From: Silene conica
Lineage: Eukaryota > Streptophyta > Magnoliopsida > Caryophyllales > Caryophyllaceae
Direction of reading: 5' to 3'
Assembly: GCA_029255685.2 (NCBI GenBank)
Contig: CM055311.2
Span: 59,795,048 to 59,859,047 of the forward strand
Length of the DNA stretch: 64,000 bases
This document shows, one piece after another, positions 44,195-56,197 of the stretch. A program made the translations under genes and the position numbers. The notes under the pieces are model-generated. The model was given only the letters and a program-made list of their open reading frames with translations, ran no database searches and was not told the origin of the DNA. Positions within the stretch are counted from its first letter, which is position 1. Each line of letters starts with the position of its first letter.

Positions 44195-44732
44195 GAGGCG
44201 GAATGAGTAAAGTAGGGGCGGAATATAACAAAATTGCTATATTCCGCCCCTAATTTCGTTTCAGATATTCCAAGATTATCCTTGTCTTTGTAAAAAATAT
44301 TTAACACATTAATATATCGGTTAATCGTATAAGATAAGTATAATAGTTTCGAATACGCGTAGTGTAGTGATTTAGTTTAGGGTGAAAACATTACGAGTTA
44401 ATATAATTACCCCAAATAAGCTTTAATTGAAATTTAATTACCATACGTCGTCACTTTGTCACATTTTCTTTTTCTAAAAAAATACTTAACAAATACATTT
44501 ATCGATTAGTGGGTGACGATAAGTCGATAACCCATTTTTCGGTTATATTTTTGAATCGTACAATAATAATAGTTCTTTCAGCAATGATGGGAATCAATTT
44601 AACAATGATTGGAATCAATATCACGATGAGTATAGTAGTCACCAATTAGGAGAAGCAAGCGGTTTTGTATAAGGTGAAAACAATACGGGTTCATATAATT
44701 ATACCGAAGAAGCTGAAGATGAGTTATTAATC

Positions 44733-45252
44733 AGTTTAATTAAATTGCGTCACTTACTTTATTATTTCGTCACATTATTTAATAAGTAGAATAACTTTAA
44801 AATGGCTTGTTCATGTGAATTACATGAACACGCCCAGACATGTTCATGTAATTCACATGAACAAGCCCAGGCATGTTCATGTAAATCACATGAACACGCC
44901 CAGGCCTGTTCATCCGAGTTACATGAATAGACCTTTTTTTAAAAAAAAAAATTACAACGTTAATTTTTTTGTTCTTGGACACTATTTTCCAGATCTGATT
45001 AAATTTCGTCACTTATTTTTATTATTTCATCACATTATTGAATACGTAGAATAGTTGTAAAATGGCCCGTTCATGTGAACTACATGAACATTCCCAAGTC
45101 TGTTCATGTAATTCACATGAACAAGCCCAGGCATGTTCATGTAAATCACATGAACACGCCCAGGCCTATTCATTTGAATTACATGAATGAATCATTTTTT
45201 AAAATAAAATTTATAACGTTAATTTTTTTTTTGTTCTTGGACACTATTTTCC
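44733..45252 (+). repeat. 260-bp tandem duplication holding two arrays of palindromes
   Basis: Two diverged copies of about 260 bp start near 44733 and 44993. Each contains four units of a 23-bp stem-loop (TGTTCATGT, 5-bp loop, ACATGAACA) separated by a 10-bp spacer like CGCCCAGGCA. The period is 33 bp (44808-44929 and 45068-45189). Unit 2 is the exact reverse complement of unit 1 in the first array. Confidence 0.9.
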
Positions 45253-45387
45253 AAATCCAATAATTTACCCAGAAATCCGAAAAAAGAATGGCGAAACAAG
45301 AAGAATGAATGTGAATGGGTGTTGGTGTTGTTGGAGAAGATGAATGTGACTGTTGGTGAGGATGAATTTGAATATTGTTGGGGAAGG

Positions 45388-45446
45388 ATGAAGATGAGTA
45401 TGAATTTTGTTTTAAGGATGAAGATGAGTATGAATTTTGTTTTTTA
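45388..45446 (+). repeat. Short tandem duplication
   Basis: AAGGATGAAGATGAGTATGA plus ATTTTGTTTT occurs twice in a row. The surrounding 45290-45520 is purine-rich, with GAAGATGA repeats and no recognised gene. Confidence 0.75.
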
Positions 45447-45523
45447 AAAAAAAACGTTGTTGTTGTGAAGGATGCACAAATTTGTTAATTTTTGTTTTTT
45501 TTATTAAAACGGCTTGATTTGCG

Positions 45524-45734
45524 TATTAAAGATAGTATATAATAATATATATTCCTACCATATATTAGTATTATCCTCTACATATTTGTTATATTCTTTG
45601 GTCAATGTACATGTTGTATCTAGGGTAGGATATATTTTCATTATTTGTTTCTTAGTCTACTGCTACTAGCTTCTTGTACTTATACGTTTGCTACTTCTCA
45701 ATACAATTTACCTTAGCCATTATCATTGCTTTCA
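45524..45734 (+). repeat. 5' LTR of Copia C
   Basis: It starts TATTAAAGATAG, not the canonical TG, and ends TTTCA. The boundary is fixed by the perfect 5-bp TSD and by the match to 50545-50755. Confidence 0.92.
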
Positions 45735-45806
45735 TGGTATAAGAGCCTTAAAATTCCCGACCATTATTTTCAACCTCTCAACAATTTTTTTTTCTTCTTT
45801 ACACCC

Positions 45807-46800
45807 ATGGCAAGTCATGCCTCCCTTCTTCCAAATACCGGAGAACCTGCAGTCCCTTTTGTGGCCACCAGTCTCACCAATGTCACACAATTCACCTCCA
45901 TTACCTATCATGCTTGGACTCGTCAGATCGAAGATCTTCTCTTCGGATATGACTTGGCTAAGTACCTAGATAACTCCCATCCATGTCCTCCCTCTAACAT
46001 CCGAGACGCCTCTAATGTCTCCAAGCCCAACCCTGCTTATGCGACTAGGCAACGTCAAGATCGTCTCCTAAGTGGTGCTCTCCGTGGCACCATTCACTCT
46101 AGTATTACACCCCTCCTTCTCAATGCCAAAACTTTCCATGAAATTTGGACCCGTCTCAAGTCCACCTATGCCAGTTCTTCCCGGGGACACATACTTCAAA
46201 TCAAGGACCGTCTCCAATCTATCTCAAAAGGCAACTCTTCTGCCACCGACTATATGCAAGCAATCCACTCTTGCGTTGATGAATTGGCTCACATGGGTAA
46301 GCCTATGGATGATGAGGATGTCATTGCCAATGTTCTCAATGGGCTTGAAAAAGACAAGTACCGCTCTCTTATTAATGCTATAAAACATCGGGATACCCTT
46401 ATCGCGTTCGATGCCCTCCATGAACGACTACTCCAATTTGACCTATCACTCGCCCATAACCCAGCCCCTGCCTCACCCCTCCCTGCTACTGCCCTTGCTG
46501 CCTACACCCACCCATACAACACACGCCACAAATACACCCCTCAAAACTCAGCCCTGCCCTCCTTCCCACCCCACCTCTCTAACCCACGCAAACACTCCCT
46601 CACCCACCGCAAACAACCCCTTTAAAGGGAAGTGCCAGTGGTGTCACACCACTGGTCACTACCTTCAATTATGCCCCGACTTCCGCGCCAAACACTCTGC
46701 CATAACAGTACCCTCCCGCTCAGCCCCTGCTCACTCCAACTGTTCCCAACCACGTGCTCACACCGTATCCCTCACCTCCCCTAGTCCTGAAAACTGGGTC
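45807..46800 (+). pseudogene. Gag region of Copia C
   Basis: It starts MASHASLLPNTGEPAVP. Gag core features follow: YHAWTRQIEDLLFGYDL, SSRGHILQIKDRLQSI and DVIANVLNGLEKDKY. After a Thr/Pro-rich stretch comes a knuckle-like CQWCHTTGHYLQLC near 46630. It is homologous to the Gag of Copia D in order and wording (GHILQLKDRL). It is a fossil. Confidence 0.85.
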
Positions 46801-49800
46801 TTCGACAATGGTGCTACACACCACATTCACCCATGACCTCCAAAATTTGGCCCTCCATGATCCATATGATGGGAACGATGATCTCTTAATAGGCAATGGG
46901 TCACCCTTGCTTATCAACAACATTGGTTCCTTCTCCATCTTCATTCCTTTTACTACTGTTAATTTCTTAGATGTTTTACACACCCCTGCCATTCAAAAAA
47001 TATTATCTCCATTTCAAAATTTTGCCACGATAATAACGCGGTTGCTAATTTTTCCTCTGATTCGTGTCTCTTGCAGGACCGGCTGACGGACAAAGTGCTA
47101 ATACATGGTCATCTTAACTCCGGCCTTTATGAATGGATCCCCTCTCAACAACCCGCGACCCTCATCTCTCAGCGTACCAACTACACCTCTTCGCATCACA
47201 AACTTGGTCACCCGTCTTTCCCCATTTTGCATTCTATTATTAAGACTTTTGGCTTGAATTTTAATTCCCAGTATGACAATCACTGTAATTCATGCTCAAT
47301 AAATAAGAGTCACAAACTATGTTTTCTGATTCCTCATTTCGGTCTCACAACCCCTTTGATCTTGTTTTTTCTGATGTTTGGACTTCCCCTCTTTACTCAA
47401 TTGATAATTATAAATACTATGTTGTTTTCGTCGATCATTTCACCCGCTATACTTGTTTTTATCCACTAAAACAGAAATCAGATATTGCTGCCGTTTTTAA
47501 TAGGTTCAAGGCCCTGGTCGAGAATTTTTTTTAATAAACCTATCAAACAGTTATTCTCGGATAATGGCGGGGAATACATTAAACTTACTCCCACCATTAC
47601 TGCTGAAGGCATTTCTCATCTTACCTCCCCCCCTCACACCCTTGAGCATAATGGCATAGCCGAGAGACGACACCGTCACATTGTTGAAACCGGCCTATCC
47701 CTTCTTACTTATGCCTCCCTTCCCCTCACCTACTGGTCTTATGGCTTTGTCACTGCAGTCTATCTCATCAACAGAATGCCCACACCTGTCCTTCAAAACA
47801 CCAACCCTTATGCTAAATTATTCGGAACAAATCCAAACTACACCAAGCTTCATAACTTCGGGTGCCTATGTTACCCTTGGTTACGCCCCTACACCAACCA
47901 CAAACTAGACCCCAAATCCGTTCCTTACATCTTTGTTGGATACTCATCCACCCAAAGTGCCTATCACTATCTTGACATCACTTCTCAATGCCTTTACACA
48001 TCCCGATCGACATGTCCAATTCATTGAAAATAAATTTCCCTATCCCGAACTTGCAAAACCCAAAGCATCCGAATCTGACCGCACCTACACACCCGATGAA
48101 TGGTGTACCCTTGCTCTCTCCATAATCCTTACCCCTCCCTCTGATTCACAACCCACTGCCATAGACCCACCCGTAATCCCTGCCCCTGTTACAAATCAGA
48201 CCCCCTCCCCCCAACACCTCTCCTGTTTCTGTTCAAACCCATATCCTTCTTTCTGTCTCTGACCAGACACAACAATCTGATCAGCCTCTTCCAGTCACCT
48301 CGGTAAACCCAGCTACCACCCTACCCGATAACAGACCCGGTCCCACCACTCGCCTTCGAAACAATATCCGCTGCCCCAATCCAAAATATGCCAAACTCGT
48401 CTCCCTTACCCCTACCTCCACTCCTGTAACACTCAAAGATGCCCTATCTCACCCCAAGTGGCGAGAGGCCATGGATGTTGAACACTCGGCATTACTCAAA
48501 AATGGTACATGGACTCTCGTTCCCCCTGAATCCTCTCAAAACATTGTGGGTTGTAAATTGGTTTTCCGTATCAAATACAATCCCGACAATTCAATAAACA
48601 AATATAAAGCCCGACTTGTAGCTAAAGGTTTCCACCAACTAGGGGTGTTCATTCGCGGTTCAGTTCACCGAACCTTATATTTAATACGGTTCGCACACGG
48701 TTCGGTTTGGCAAAACACCGAACCTAAACCACACCGTTCCTAACGGTTATTTGCGGTTCGGTTAACCACTTTAAACGATTATTTGCGGTTCGGTTACCGG
48801 TTTACCTTTAAAATGCTAAATATATTTTTTCTTAGTTTTCAAGATTTTTATCTAGTAGTTTAATTAAATTTTTAATTTTTAATTATACTCAACAATAAAG
48901 TTAATAAGTGAAACTTTAATATTAATCATTTTAATCATTTTAGAATCTGGAAACACTTTTTAATTAAACAAAAGAACAATTTTTTATATAATATTTTAAT
49001 TTTTTGCTTACTTTTTTGTGAACGGTTCGGTTCGCGGTTAACCTCTTTTCTAAAATTGCGAACCTCAACCGAACCTTGTCCATGATAAATTTAACGGTTC
49101 GGTTCACCGAACCGCTTTGTCAAAACGGTTCGGTTAATCGAACCTTAAAAATGTACGGTTTTTCGGTTTTTCGGTTCGGTTATTGCGGTTCGGTTTATTA
49201 TGAACACCCCTACCACCAACGTCCCGGGGTCGATTACTCAGAAACGTTTAGTCCGGTTGTTCAACCCGTCATAGTTCGACTGATCATGTCCTTAACACTT
49301 TCCCGAGGCTGGTCGATCAAGCAACTCGACATCAACAACGCGTTTCTCCAAGGTACGTTAGCCAAAATTGTTTTTATGTCTCAACCACCCGGATTCAAAA
49401 ACACGACCCACCCAACCTATGTGTGTAAATTATCCAAGGCCATCTATGGTCTTAAGCAAGATCCTAGAGCTTGGTATAATGAACTCACATCCTATCTACT
49501 TTCTTTCGGCTTCACCCAATCACTCTCCGACCCGTCTCTTTTTCTATACCACAAAAATTCGACCCATATTTATCTACTCGTCTATGTCGATGACATTATT
49601 GTCGTTGGCCCCACATCTTCCTTACTTACCACGTTTTTCACCTCATTCGCCAACCGCTTCTCTCTAAAGGACCTAGGTTTTCCATCATACTTCCTTGGTG
49701 TAGAGGTCACACCCAACACCACCGGTCTCAAACTCACCCAAACCAAATACATCCACGACATTTTAACTCGGTCACACATGATTGAGTGCAAACCCACCAC

Positions 49801-50563
49801 CACACCCATGAGCGCATATCCACCTCTCACTTGTAAATCTGGTCCGCCTCTCACCACTCCCACCGACTATCGCACACTTGTAGGCAGCCTACAATACCTT
49901 TCCCTAAACCGTCCCGACATTGCTTATAGCGTGAACAAGTTAGCTCAGTTCTTACAAGCACCTTGTGAATCTCATTGGCAAGCTCTCAAACGATTGTTAC
50001 GATACTTGAAAGGTACTATAAATGTTGGAATACAATTACACCGTGAAACACCTTTGTCTCTTCACTCTTACTGCGATGCGAATTGGGCCTGAGATACGGA
50101 CGACTACATTTCAACCACGGGTTACATTGTATACTTGGGTCGTAATCCGATATCATGGACTTCAAGAAAACAGAGTACACTCGCCTGTTCTACAACAGAG
50201 GCCGAGTTCCGTGCCGTCGCCGATACAACTACAGAAATAATGTGGGTACAGTCTCTACTTACTGAACTTAATTTTAAGATTGATTTACCCCCTGTGATTT
50301 ACTGGGACAATCTCGGCGCAACTCAATATTCAACAAACCCGGTATTTCATTCTCGGATGAAACATGTGGTTATTCCCTTTCATTTTGTGCGTGAACAAGT
50401 TACTAAAGGATTACTACAGGTACAACATATCTCTGTCGATGATCAATTGGCGGATGCTCTTACTAAACCACTGCCACGAGCACGGTTGCAGCCCATCTTA
50501 CTCAAGATCGGGCTCTCCTTCGGATTGTCCGACTTGCGGGAGCATATTAAAGATAGTATATAA
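46800..50563 (+). pseudogene. Pol region of Copia C, split by a hAT MITE
   Basis: Protease WVFDNGATHHI lies near 46797. The GAG-pre-integrase part HHKLGHPSFPILHSI is near 47200. Integrase has SDNGGEYIKL near 47558 and EHNGIAERRHRHIVETGL near 47645. RT has [11 protein letters not shown] near 48602, before the MITE, and [16 protein letters not shown] near 49230, AIYGLKQDPRAW near 49440 and [11 protein letters not shown] near 49578, after it. RNase H spans about 50065-50470 (TTEAEFRAVADTT, DNLGATQYSTNP). It is broken in several places. Confidence 0.88.
48640..49212. mobile_element. hAT MITE inserted in Copia C
   Basis: The ends are TAGGGGTGTTCAT and ATGAACACCCCTA. The perfect 8-bp TSD CCACCAAC lies at 48632-48639 and 49213-49220. 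It is 573 bp long and non-coding. Subterminal regions are rich in GGTTCGGTT and AACCGAACC in both orientations, and the centre is AT-rich. Confidence 0.96.
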
Positions 50564-50755
50564 TAATATATATTCCTACCATATATTAGTATTGTCCTCT
50601 ACACATTTGTTATATTCTTTGGTCAATGTACATGTTGTATCTAGGGTAGGATATCTTTTCATTATTTGTTTCCTAGTCTACTTCTACTAGCTTCTTGTAC
50701 TTATACGTTTGCTACTTCTCAATACAATTTACCTTAGCCATTATCATTGCTTTCA
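50545..50755 (+). repeat. 3' LTR of Copia C
   Basis: It is 211 bp long and follows a purine stretch (GCGGGAGCA). It is about 97.6% identical to the 5' LTR. Confidence 0.92.
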
Positions 50756-50907
50756 TTGCGAGTTTTGAAACGGTTTTCAAAGATACGTAAATGTTGAAAT
50801 GAATTAATAAAACTAACTTTTATTGAAAAAGTAACTATTAAAAAAATAAAGGCAATTTGGTAATTTATAGGGGCGGAATGAGTAACACTAGGGGCGGAAT
50901 ATAGCAA

Positions 50908-51718
50908 ACTCCCATTGTAAACACTTTATTTATATCTTTATAATAAGTTGCATGTTCGTTTACTTTGATATTACGCCTTGAGAAACCCGAGATGGTAATA
51001 CTTTCATAATCTAATGGTTCTTGCTAAAGGTCTTGGGTTATGAGCGTGTTATAGGGAGTTTCTGACTTGTATATGTGACCGAGTGAGAGTATTGAAATTC
51101 ATGAATTAAAGGGCCACATTAGTTGTGGCCGCTACATTGTCTATATGATAATGGTTATATATCATAATTAAGGGTGATCGAGATAACGAGCCATTAAGTC
51201 CGTCTTTATGTTCGTTATTCCCTTAATTCTTCATGTCCATAACTGCTCTTTTAGAGCATTATAAATAGCGTGATTCAATGTGAATCAACATGTAACAACA
51301 ACATGAATAACACAACAAGATTACATACGTACACTACAATCACTGTTTAGCTCCCCATCATATTGGAGCTTTGAAACATGGAGTGTGGATATATCTGGTG
51401 ACTCTAATAGCCACCGGTATCGAATTGGTATTGGTTTTGTGAACAGAAAACTCGATTATCGTATCTATTTTGCTATTAAGGTACACATTATCTAACAAGA
51501 AGCTTAAACATGTGCCCGGTGATTTATTGGAGTTATTGGATTCCTGCCTCGAAATACTATCTCCCAAAATCCGAACTCCACTAATCGTTACTCAACCCAT
51601 AAATTGCATAAATGCATAATTTGGGGTGGAACACTGGATTAATAATGCAGCAAGGATACTGCAAATACCAGCTGTGGACTTGATTATAAAATGTCATTGA
51701 CCTTTTAAACGTACTTAT
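50908..51718. other. Intergenic region, possibly containing an LTR-like or promoter-like stretch
   Basis: About 51060-51350 contains a dyad (GGCCACATTAGTTGTGGCC, 51111-51129), an AT-rich part and CATTATAAATAGCG near 51258. This is reminiscent of a promoter or a solo LTR. I find no partner, primer-binding site or TSD and no recognisable protein. The rest is AT-rich without signal. Confidence 0.3.
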
Positions 51719-51946
51719 TGTAAAGAATAGAATGTGTTTATATTGTTTTGCTTGATTACATAGAGACTAGAAGCTGTATATTTATACATAGAAGAGAGAC
51801 GTTAGACTTCTAATGCTATCCTAATTAGTAAAATATTGTGCCTAAAATACAGAGGATATTATGGACAGAATATGCTTGATTGAAGCATAATTGATATAGT
51901 GTAATATTTGCTGAAAATAAGATATTATGAAATCATATCTTTGACA
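51719..51946 (-). repeat. 3' LTR of Copia D
   Basis: It is 228 bp, identical to 56197-56424. On the minus strand it starts TGTCAAAGATATG after the purine tract ACGGGGGAA. Confidence 0.95.
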
Positions 51947-54900
51947 TTCCCCCGTAAGATGGACGGGCGTTTGCGGAGTCCGATCTTGTTAGTGAGTTCG
52001 AAGAACCGAGGTTTGTGTAAAGGTTTAGTAAGTACGTCGGCGAGTTGATCGGTGCCGTTGATATGCTGTACTCGAATAGTCCCGGATTGTACCTGTTCTT
52101 TGACAAAGTGAAATGACAATGCAAGGTGTTTCATACGTGAGTGAAAAACGGGATTTGCCGAGTAGTGTGTTGCACTTAGGTTGTCGCAATATATCGTAGG
52201 AGGACGAAGCGTGTGGACACCTAATTCTTTGAGGAGTGACTGTAACCAGAGGACTTCAGCCGTTGTATCTGCAATAGCGCGAAATTCGGCCTCGGTAGAA
52301 GACCGTGATAGAGCACGCTGTTTCTTTGAGGCCCAAGAAATTGGGTTCTGTCCGAGATAAACTATGTAGCCGCTGGTGGAGATGTAGTTGTCGGGGTCGC
52401 CGGCCCAGTCGGCGTCGCAGAATGCGTGGAGGCAGAGAGGTGATGTGTTGCTGAGATGAATGCCATAGTGGAGAGTTCCATTAAGATAACGCAGGAGCCG
52501 CTTGAGAGAATTCCAATGATCATGTGTGGGATGGTTGAGAAACTGGGCAAGTTTGTTAACGGGGTAGGCAATGTCAGGGCGTGTGAGGGACAGATATTGA
52601 AGGCTACCGATGAGAGCGCGGTAATCTTGTTCGTTTTCAACGGGTTGGTCAGATTGTTTTGAGAGAGGTGGGTAGGGTAGCATGGGTGTGGGCGTAGCGT
52701 TGGAGTCTTGCATATTGTATTTATGGAGAAGGTCAGGGAGATATTTGGCTTGATTTAGGTGAAGCCCGGCCATTAGCGGTGGGGGTAACCTCGACACCGA
52801 GAAAATATGATAAGGTCCCGAGATCTTTGAGGGAGAATTTTGTCGAGATGGTTTGGAGGAAGTGGGCTATGAAGTTGGTGTTTGGGCCAGTGACGATAAT
52901 ATCATCAACGTAAACTAGGACATATAGTTGGGTTGAGTTTTTGTGAAGGATAAAGAGAGACGGGTCTGACAGTGAGTTTTTGAAACCATAGTGAACCAGA
53001 AAATTGTGAAGTTCGGTGTACCATGCGCGTGGGGCCTGTTTTAAACCGTAGATAGCTTTGGTAAGTTTGCAGATGTGATCGGGTTTTTCCGGGTCAATGA
53101 AACCAGGAGGTTGGTTCATGAATACTGTTTCGGTGAGATGCCCTTGTAAGAAGGCATTATTAACTTCTATTTGATGAAGGTGCCATATGTGAGTGACGGC
53201 TAGGTTGAGGATAAGGCGGATGGTGGTTGGTTTAATGACCGGGCTAAAAGTTTCGGAATAGTCAATACCGGGTTTTTGATGAAAACCTTTGGCGACAAGA
53301 CGGGCTTTGTACTGTTTTAGGCTGCCATCAACATTATATTTGACTCGGTATACCCATTTGCATCCAATGATGTTGTGGGCTTGGGTGCGTGGAACTAGAG
53401 ACTAGGTGTTGTTACGAAGTAGGGCTTGGTGTTCAGCAAGCATGGCGTCTCGCCATCGGGGATCGATGAGCGCTTGTTTAGTGGTGGTGGGTGTTACGTG
53501 AGTGGTAGGGGCGAGGGCAACTTTGGCATAGCGAGGGTTAGGTTTAACAATGTTGTTGGAGAGTCGGGTGTTGTGACGAGTTGGTGGTGGGGGTGGGGGG
53601 TGGTGGGTTTGGGGACGGTGGTGAAGCTGTGGTGGAGGGTGAGGCAGGGGAGATATCGTTGGAGGCAGAAGCAGGAGTGGTAGGAGAGTTTGTGGGTGTC
53701 GGGTTTGGTTGGGAAGTAGGTGAAGGAGAGCAGGGAATGGTGGGTGTGGGAGCAGCGGAAGGGTCGGGTGGGTTAGTATTCGTGGCAGACACAGAGGGAA
53801 GGAGGGATAAGTGTAGGGTGCACCATTTTTCGAGTGCTGGAGGAGATTGAAAGGGAGTGTTAGTGAGTTTAGAGTATGGAAATTCGGAATCGACGAACCG
53901 GACATGACGGGAGGTGTAGATTCGATTAATGGTTGGGTCGAGACATAGGAAGGCGCTTTGAGTGTTGGAGTAGCCAACAAAGACGCAGGGAATTGATTTT
54001 GGTGCAAGTTTGTGAGGAGAATAGGGTTGTAGCCAAGGAAAACAGAGACATCCAAATGGATGCAGTTTGCGGTAGTTGGGTGTTTGATTATGAAGTTTCT
54101 GATAGGGAGACATATTGTTGAGGGTGGGTGTTGGAAGACGGTTTATGAGGTAGGCTGCAGTGGTGAGAGCGTAAGGCCAGAATATAGCGGGCATCTGGGC
54201 ATGGGTTAGGAGTGCAAGACCCGTTTCGACAATGTGTCGATGACGGCGTTCCGCGAAACCATTGTGTTCGGGTGTGTGGGGAGGAAAAGTGAGGTGGGTG
54301 ATGCCATTGTCGAGTAGAAAGGAATTAAGTTTAATATATTCACCTCCATTATCTGAATAAAATTGTCGTATGGGTTTTTGAAAATATTTTTCGACAGTCG
54401 TTTTAAAACGTTGAAAGGTTGGAGAAGTGTCTGATTTGTGTTTTACAGGGTAAATCCAAATGTAGTGGGTAAAGTGATCCAAAAACAATACATAATATTT
54501 GAGAGCATCATGAGATAATAGAGGAGCGATCCAAACATCGGAAAATAAAATATCAAGCGACGAATTCGATTTAATAGTAGACGTATTAAAAGGGAGTTTG
54601 TGGCTTTTGTGCATAGAGCACGCAGTACACGAAGGAATAGCAGAAACATTAAGTTGAAATTGTTTATTAAGTTGCTTGAATATGGTTGATGATGGGTGAC
54701 CAAGGATGTGATGCCAGAGGTGTGAAGAGGAGGGAACAACAGCGTGGGCTTGAGGCGGAGGTTGGGGAGGACGCCACTCATAGGTGCCGTCATGGAAGTT
54801 ATCTTGAAGAAGGATCGATCCCGTCGAACGTTCCTTAAAACAGAAAGAATTGGATGAGAACAGTGCACAAGCGTTATTGTCTCGACAAAATTGCGAAACA

Positions 54901-55100
54901 GATAATAAGTTACGAGAAATGGAGGGAACAACAAGAACATTTGAAAAAATAATAGAGTGAGAGGAGGTTAAGATGGAGAAGGAACCGGTGTGAGTGATAG
55001 GAAGAGAGGATCCATCGTCAATGATTAGGTCGTCGGGTCCGTCATAGGGAGCATGAAGGGAGAGAGTATTGAGATCACTAGTGATATGGTGAGAGGCACC
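51947..55100 (-). pseudogene. Pol region of Copia D
   Basis: On the minus strand: integrase (ILFSDVWIAPLLSHDALKYY near 54540, YSDNGGEYIKLNSFLL near 54355, HTPEHNGFAERRHRHIVETG near 54275), RT ([18 protein letters not shown] near 53070, [16 protein letters not shown] near 52920) and RNase H (CDADWAGDPDNYISTSGY near 52410, RSSTEAEFRAIADTT near 52300, DNLSATHYSANP near 52180, ending near 51960). The region before integrase (55100-54650) carries the protease and GAG-pre-integrase remains. Lineage features match Copia C. It is broken in several places. Confidence 0.88.
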
Positions 55101-56197
55101 ACTATCAATGAGGTAGGAGGAAGGGGATGCGTTGGAGGTTGTAGCGGTGTGAGCGTGTGGCTGGTTTGTGCGAGAGTAGGATGGCGGAGGGAAGGTAATG
55201 TTCGGGTAAAGGGCACGAAAGTCAGGGCAGTCACGAATGACGTGTCCCTGCTCGCGACAGAACTGACATTTTCCCTTGAATGGGTTGGCGGATGGGGGGG
55301 GGGGGGGGTGGGAAGCAGGCCACGGGAGGTGGTGGTGGTGGTGGGTTGGCGGTTGTTGTGGTTATTGCGATAGGAGCGGTTGTAGGTGTTGTTATTGTAG
55401 TGCCTGTTAGTGGCGGCGTGGGCAGAGGGTGGGAAGGCAGGGGGGTTGGGATCAGTGGGTGACTCGTGTTGTACAGTTAACTCATGTTGGATAAGTTTTT
55501 CGTGAAGGGCATCGAAGGAGATAGGGTTGTCACGCGCGCGGATGGCATCTATAACGGGTTTGTAAAGGTGTTGGTTGAGGCCATTAATGATGGTGGAGGT
55601 GATGTCTTCTTGGTCCATTGGTTTGCCAAGATGGGCTAGTTGGTCCGTACAGGTTTTGATGGCTAGCATGTATTCGGAAACTGTTTTATTGGCATGGGTT
55701 ATGTGTTTAAGACGGTCTTTGAGTTGGAGGATATGGCCGCGGGAAGGGTTTGCGTAGGTGGTGGAGAGAGTTTGCCAGGCATCATGAGAGGTGGTGGCTC
55801 CTAGGATGATAGGTGATACAGTATCGTCTAACGTTCCGGCGAGAGCACCGAGTATTAATTGGTCTTGACGATACCAGGTATTGTAGGCTGGGTTGATGAG
55901 GGTAGCGTTTTTGTCACTGGTTTCATCATCAGACAAGGTAAGAGTGGTAGGTGGTGGCGGGTTTGTGCCATCTAGGAACGAGAATAAACCGTATCCAAGA
56001 AGCAGGCGAGTTATTTGGAATTGCCAGGTGCGGTAGTTGGTGGGAGTGAGCTTGATGCAGTTTGGAAAATTTATGGAAACAAGTGGTTTGGTTGGTTCGT
56101 CGGAGTTTGGGATGAGGGTGTTGGAAGCAGCCATGGATGCACCGAGAGTTAAAAGGAGTAGAAAAATGGTGAGGATCGTTGTGTATCCTGATACCAT
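55025..56197 (-). pseudogene. Gag region of Copia D with N-terminal extension
   Basis: The usual Gag start by comparison with Copia C is an ATG at 56134 (MAASNTLIPNSDEP). The open frame extends 21 codons further up to an ATG at 56197 that straddles the LTR/primer-binding-site junction. The added stretch reads MVSGYTTILTIFLLLLTLGA, a hydrophobic segment resembling a signal peptide. The Gag core follows (NYRTWQFQITRLLLGYGLF, SRGHILQLKDRLKHI, YKPVIDAIRARDNPISF), then a knuckle region near 55250. A run of 15 G on the plus strand (55294-55308) falls in a proline-rich part. Confidence 0.82.
56185..56196 (-). promoter_or_regulatory. Primer-binding site of Copia D
   Basis: On the minus strand TGGTATCAGGAT directly follows the LTR. 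It resembles the tRNA-Met site and contains the second and third bases of the upstream ATG. Confidence 0.85.

Larger units (their letters stand above)
45524..50755 (+). mobile_element. Copia element C (Ale/Retrofit-like), broken
   Basis: Short LTRs of 211 bp (45524-45734 and 50545-50755) differ at about five positions (2.4%). The TSD TTGCG lies at 45519-45523 and 50756-50760. The tRNA-Met-like site TGGTATAAGAGC follows at 45735-45746. Gag and all pol domains are recognisable. A hAT MITE sits within RT (48640-49212). LTR divergence suggests an age of one to two million years at usual rates. It has several breaks (about five or more). Confidence 0.93.
44213..50907. mobile_element. Unclassified inverted-repeat DNA element hosting Copia C (candidate)
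   Basis: TTGCTATATTCCGCCCCTA at 44234-44252 and its inverse TAGGGGCGGAATATAGCAA at 50889-50907 could be terminal inverted repeats. At the left edge a second inverted copy makes a hairpin (44213-44227 with 44238-44252). The phrase GGCGGAATGAGTAA followed by a GGGGCGGAATATA stretch occurs at both ends in direct orientation (44197 and 50872). Without Copia C (5.2 kb) the body would be about 1.4 kb. No transposase is recognised and no clear TSD is found, so the superfamily is unknown. Confidence 0.4.

Noticed and set aside
44815-45263. Open frames with repeated HVHVNHMNTPRP-type text
   Set aside because: They are translations of the palindrome arrays and change with frame. There is no start context or family support.
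51060-51350. Solo LTR or host promoter
   Set aside because: It has a TATA-like motif and a dyad but no partner, TSD or downstream gene. Kept only as a low-confidence note.
53426-55757. Plus-strand Gly/Val-rich frames across Copia D
   Set aside because: Antisense shadows of Pro/Thr-rich Gag and linker coding on the minus strand.
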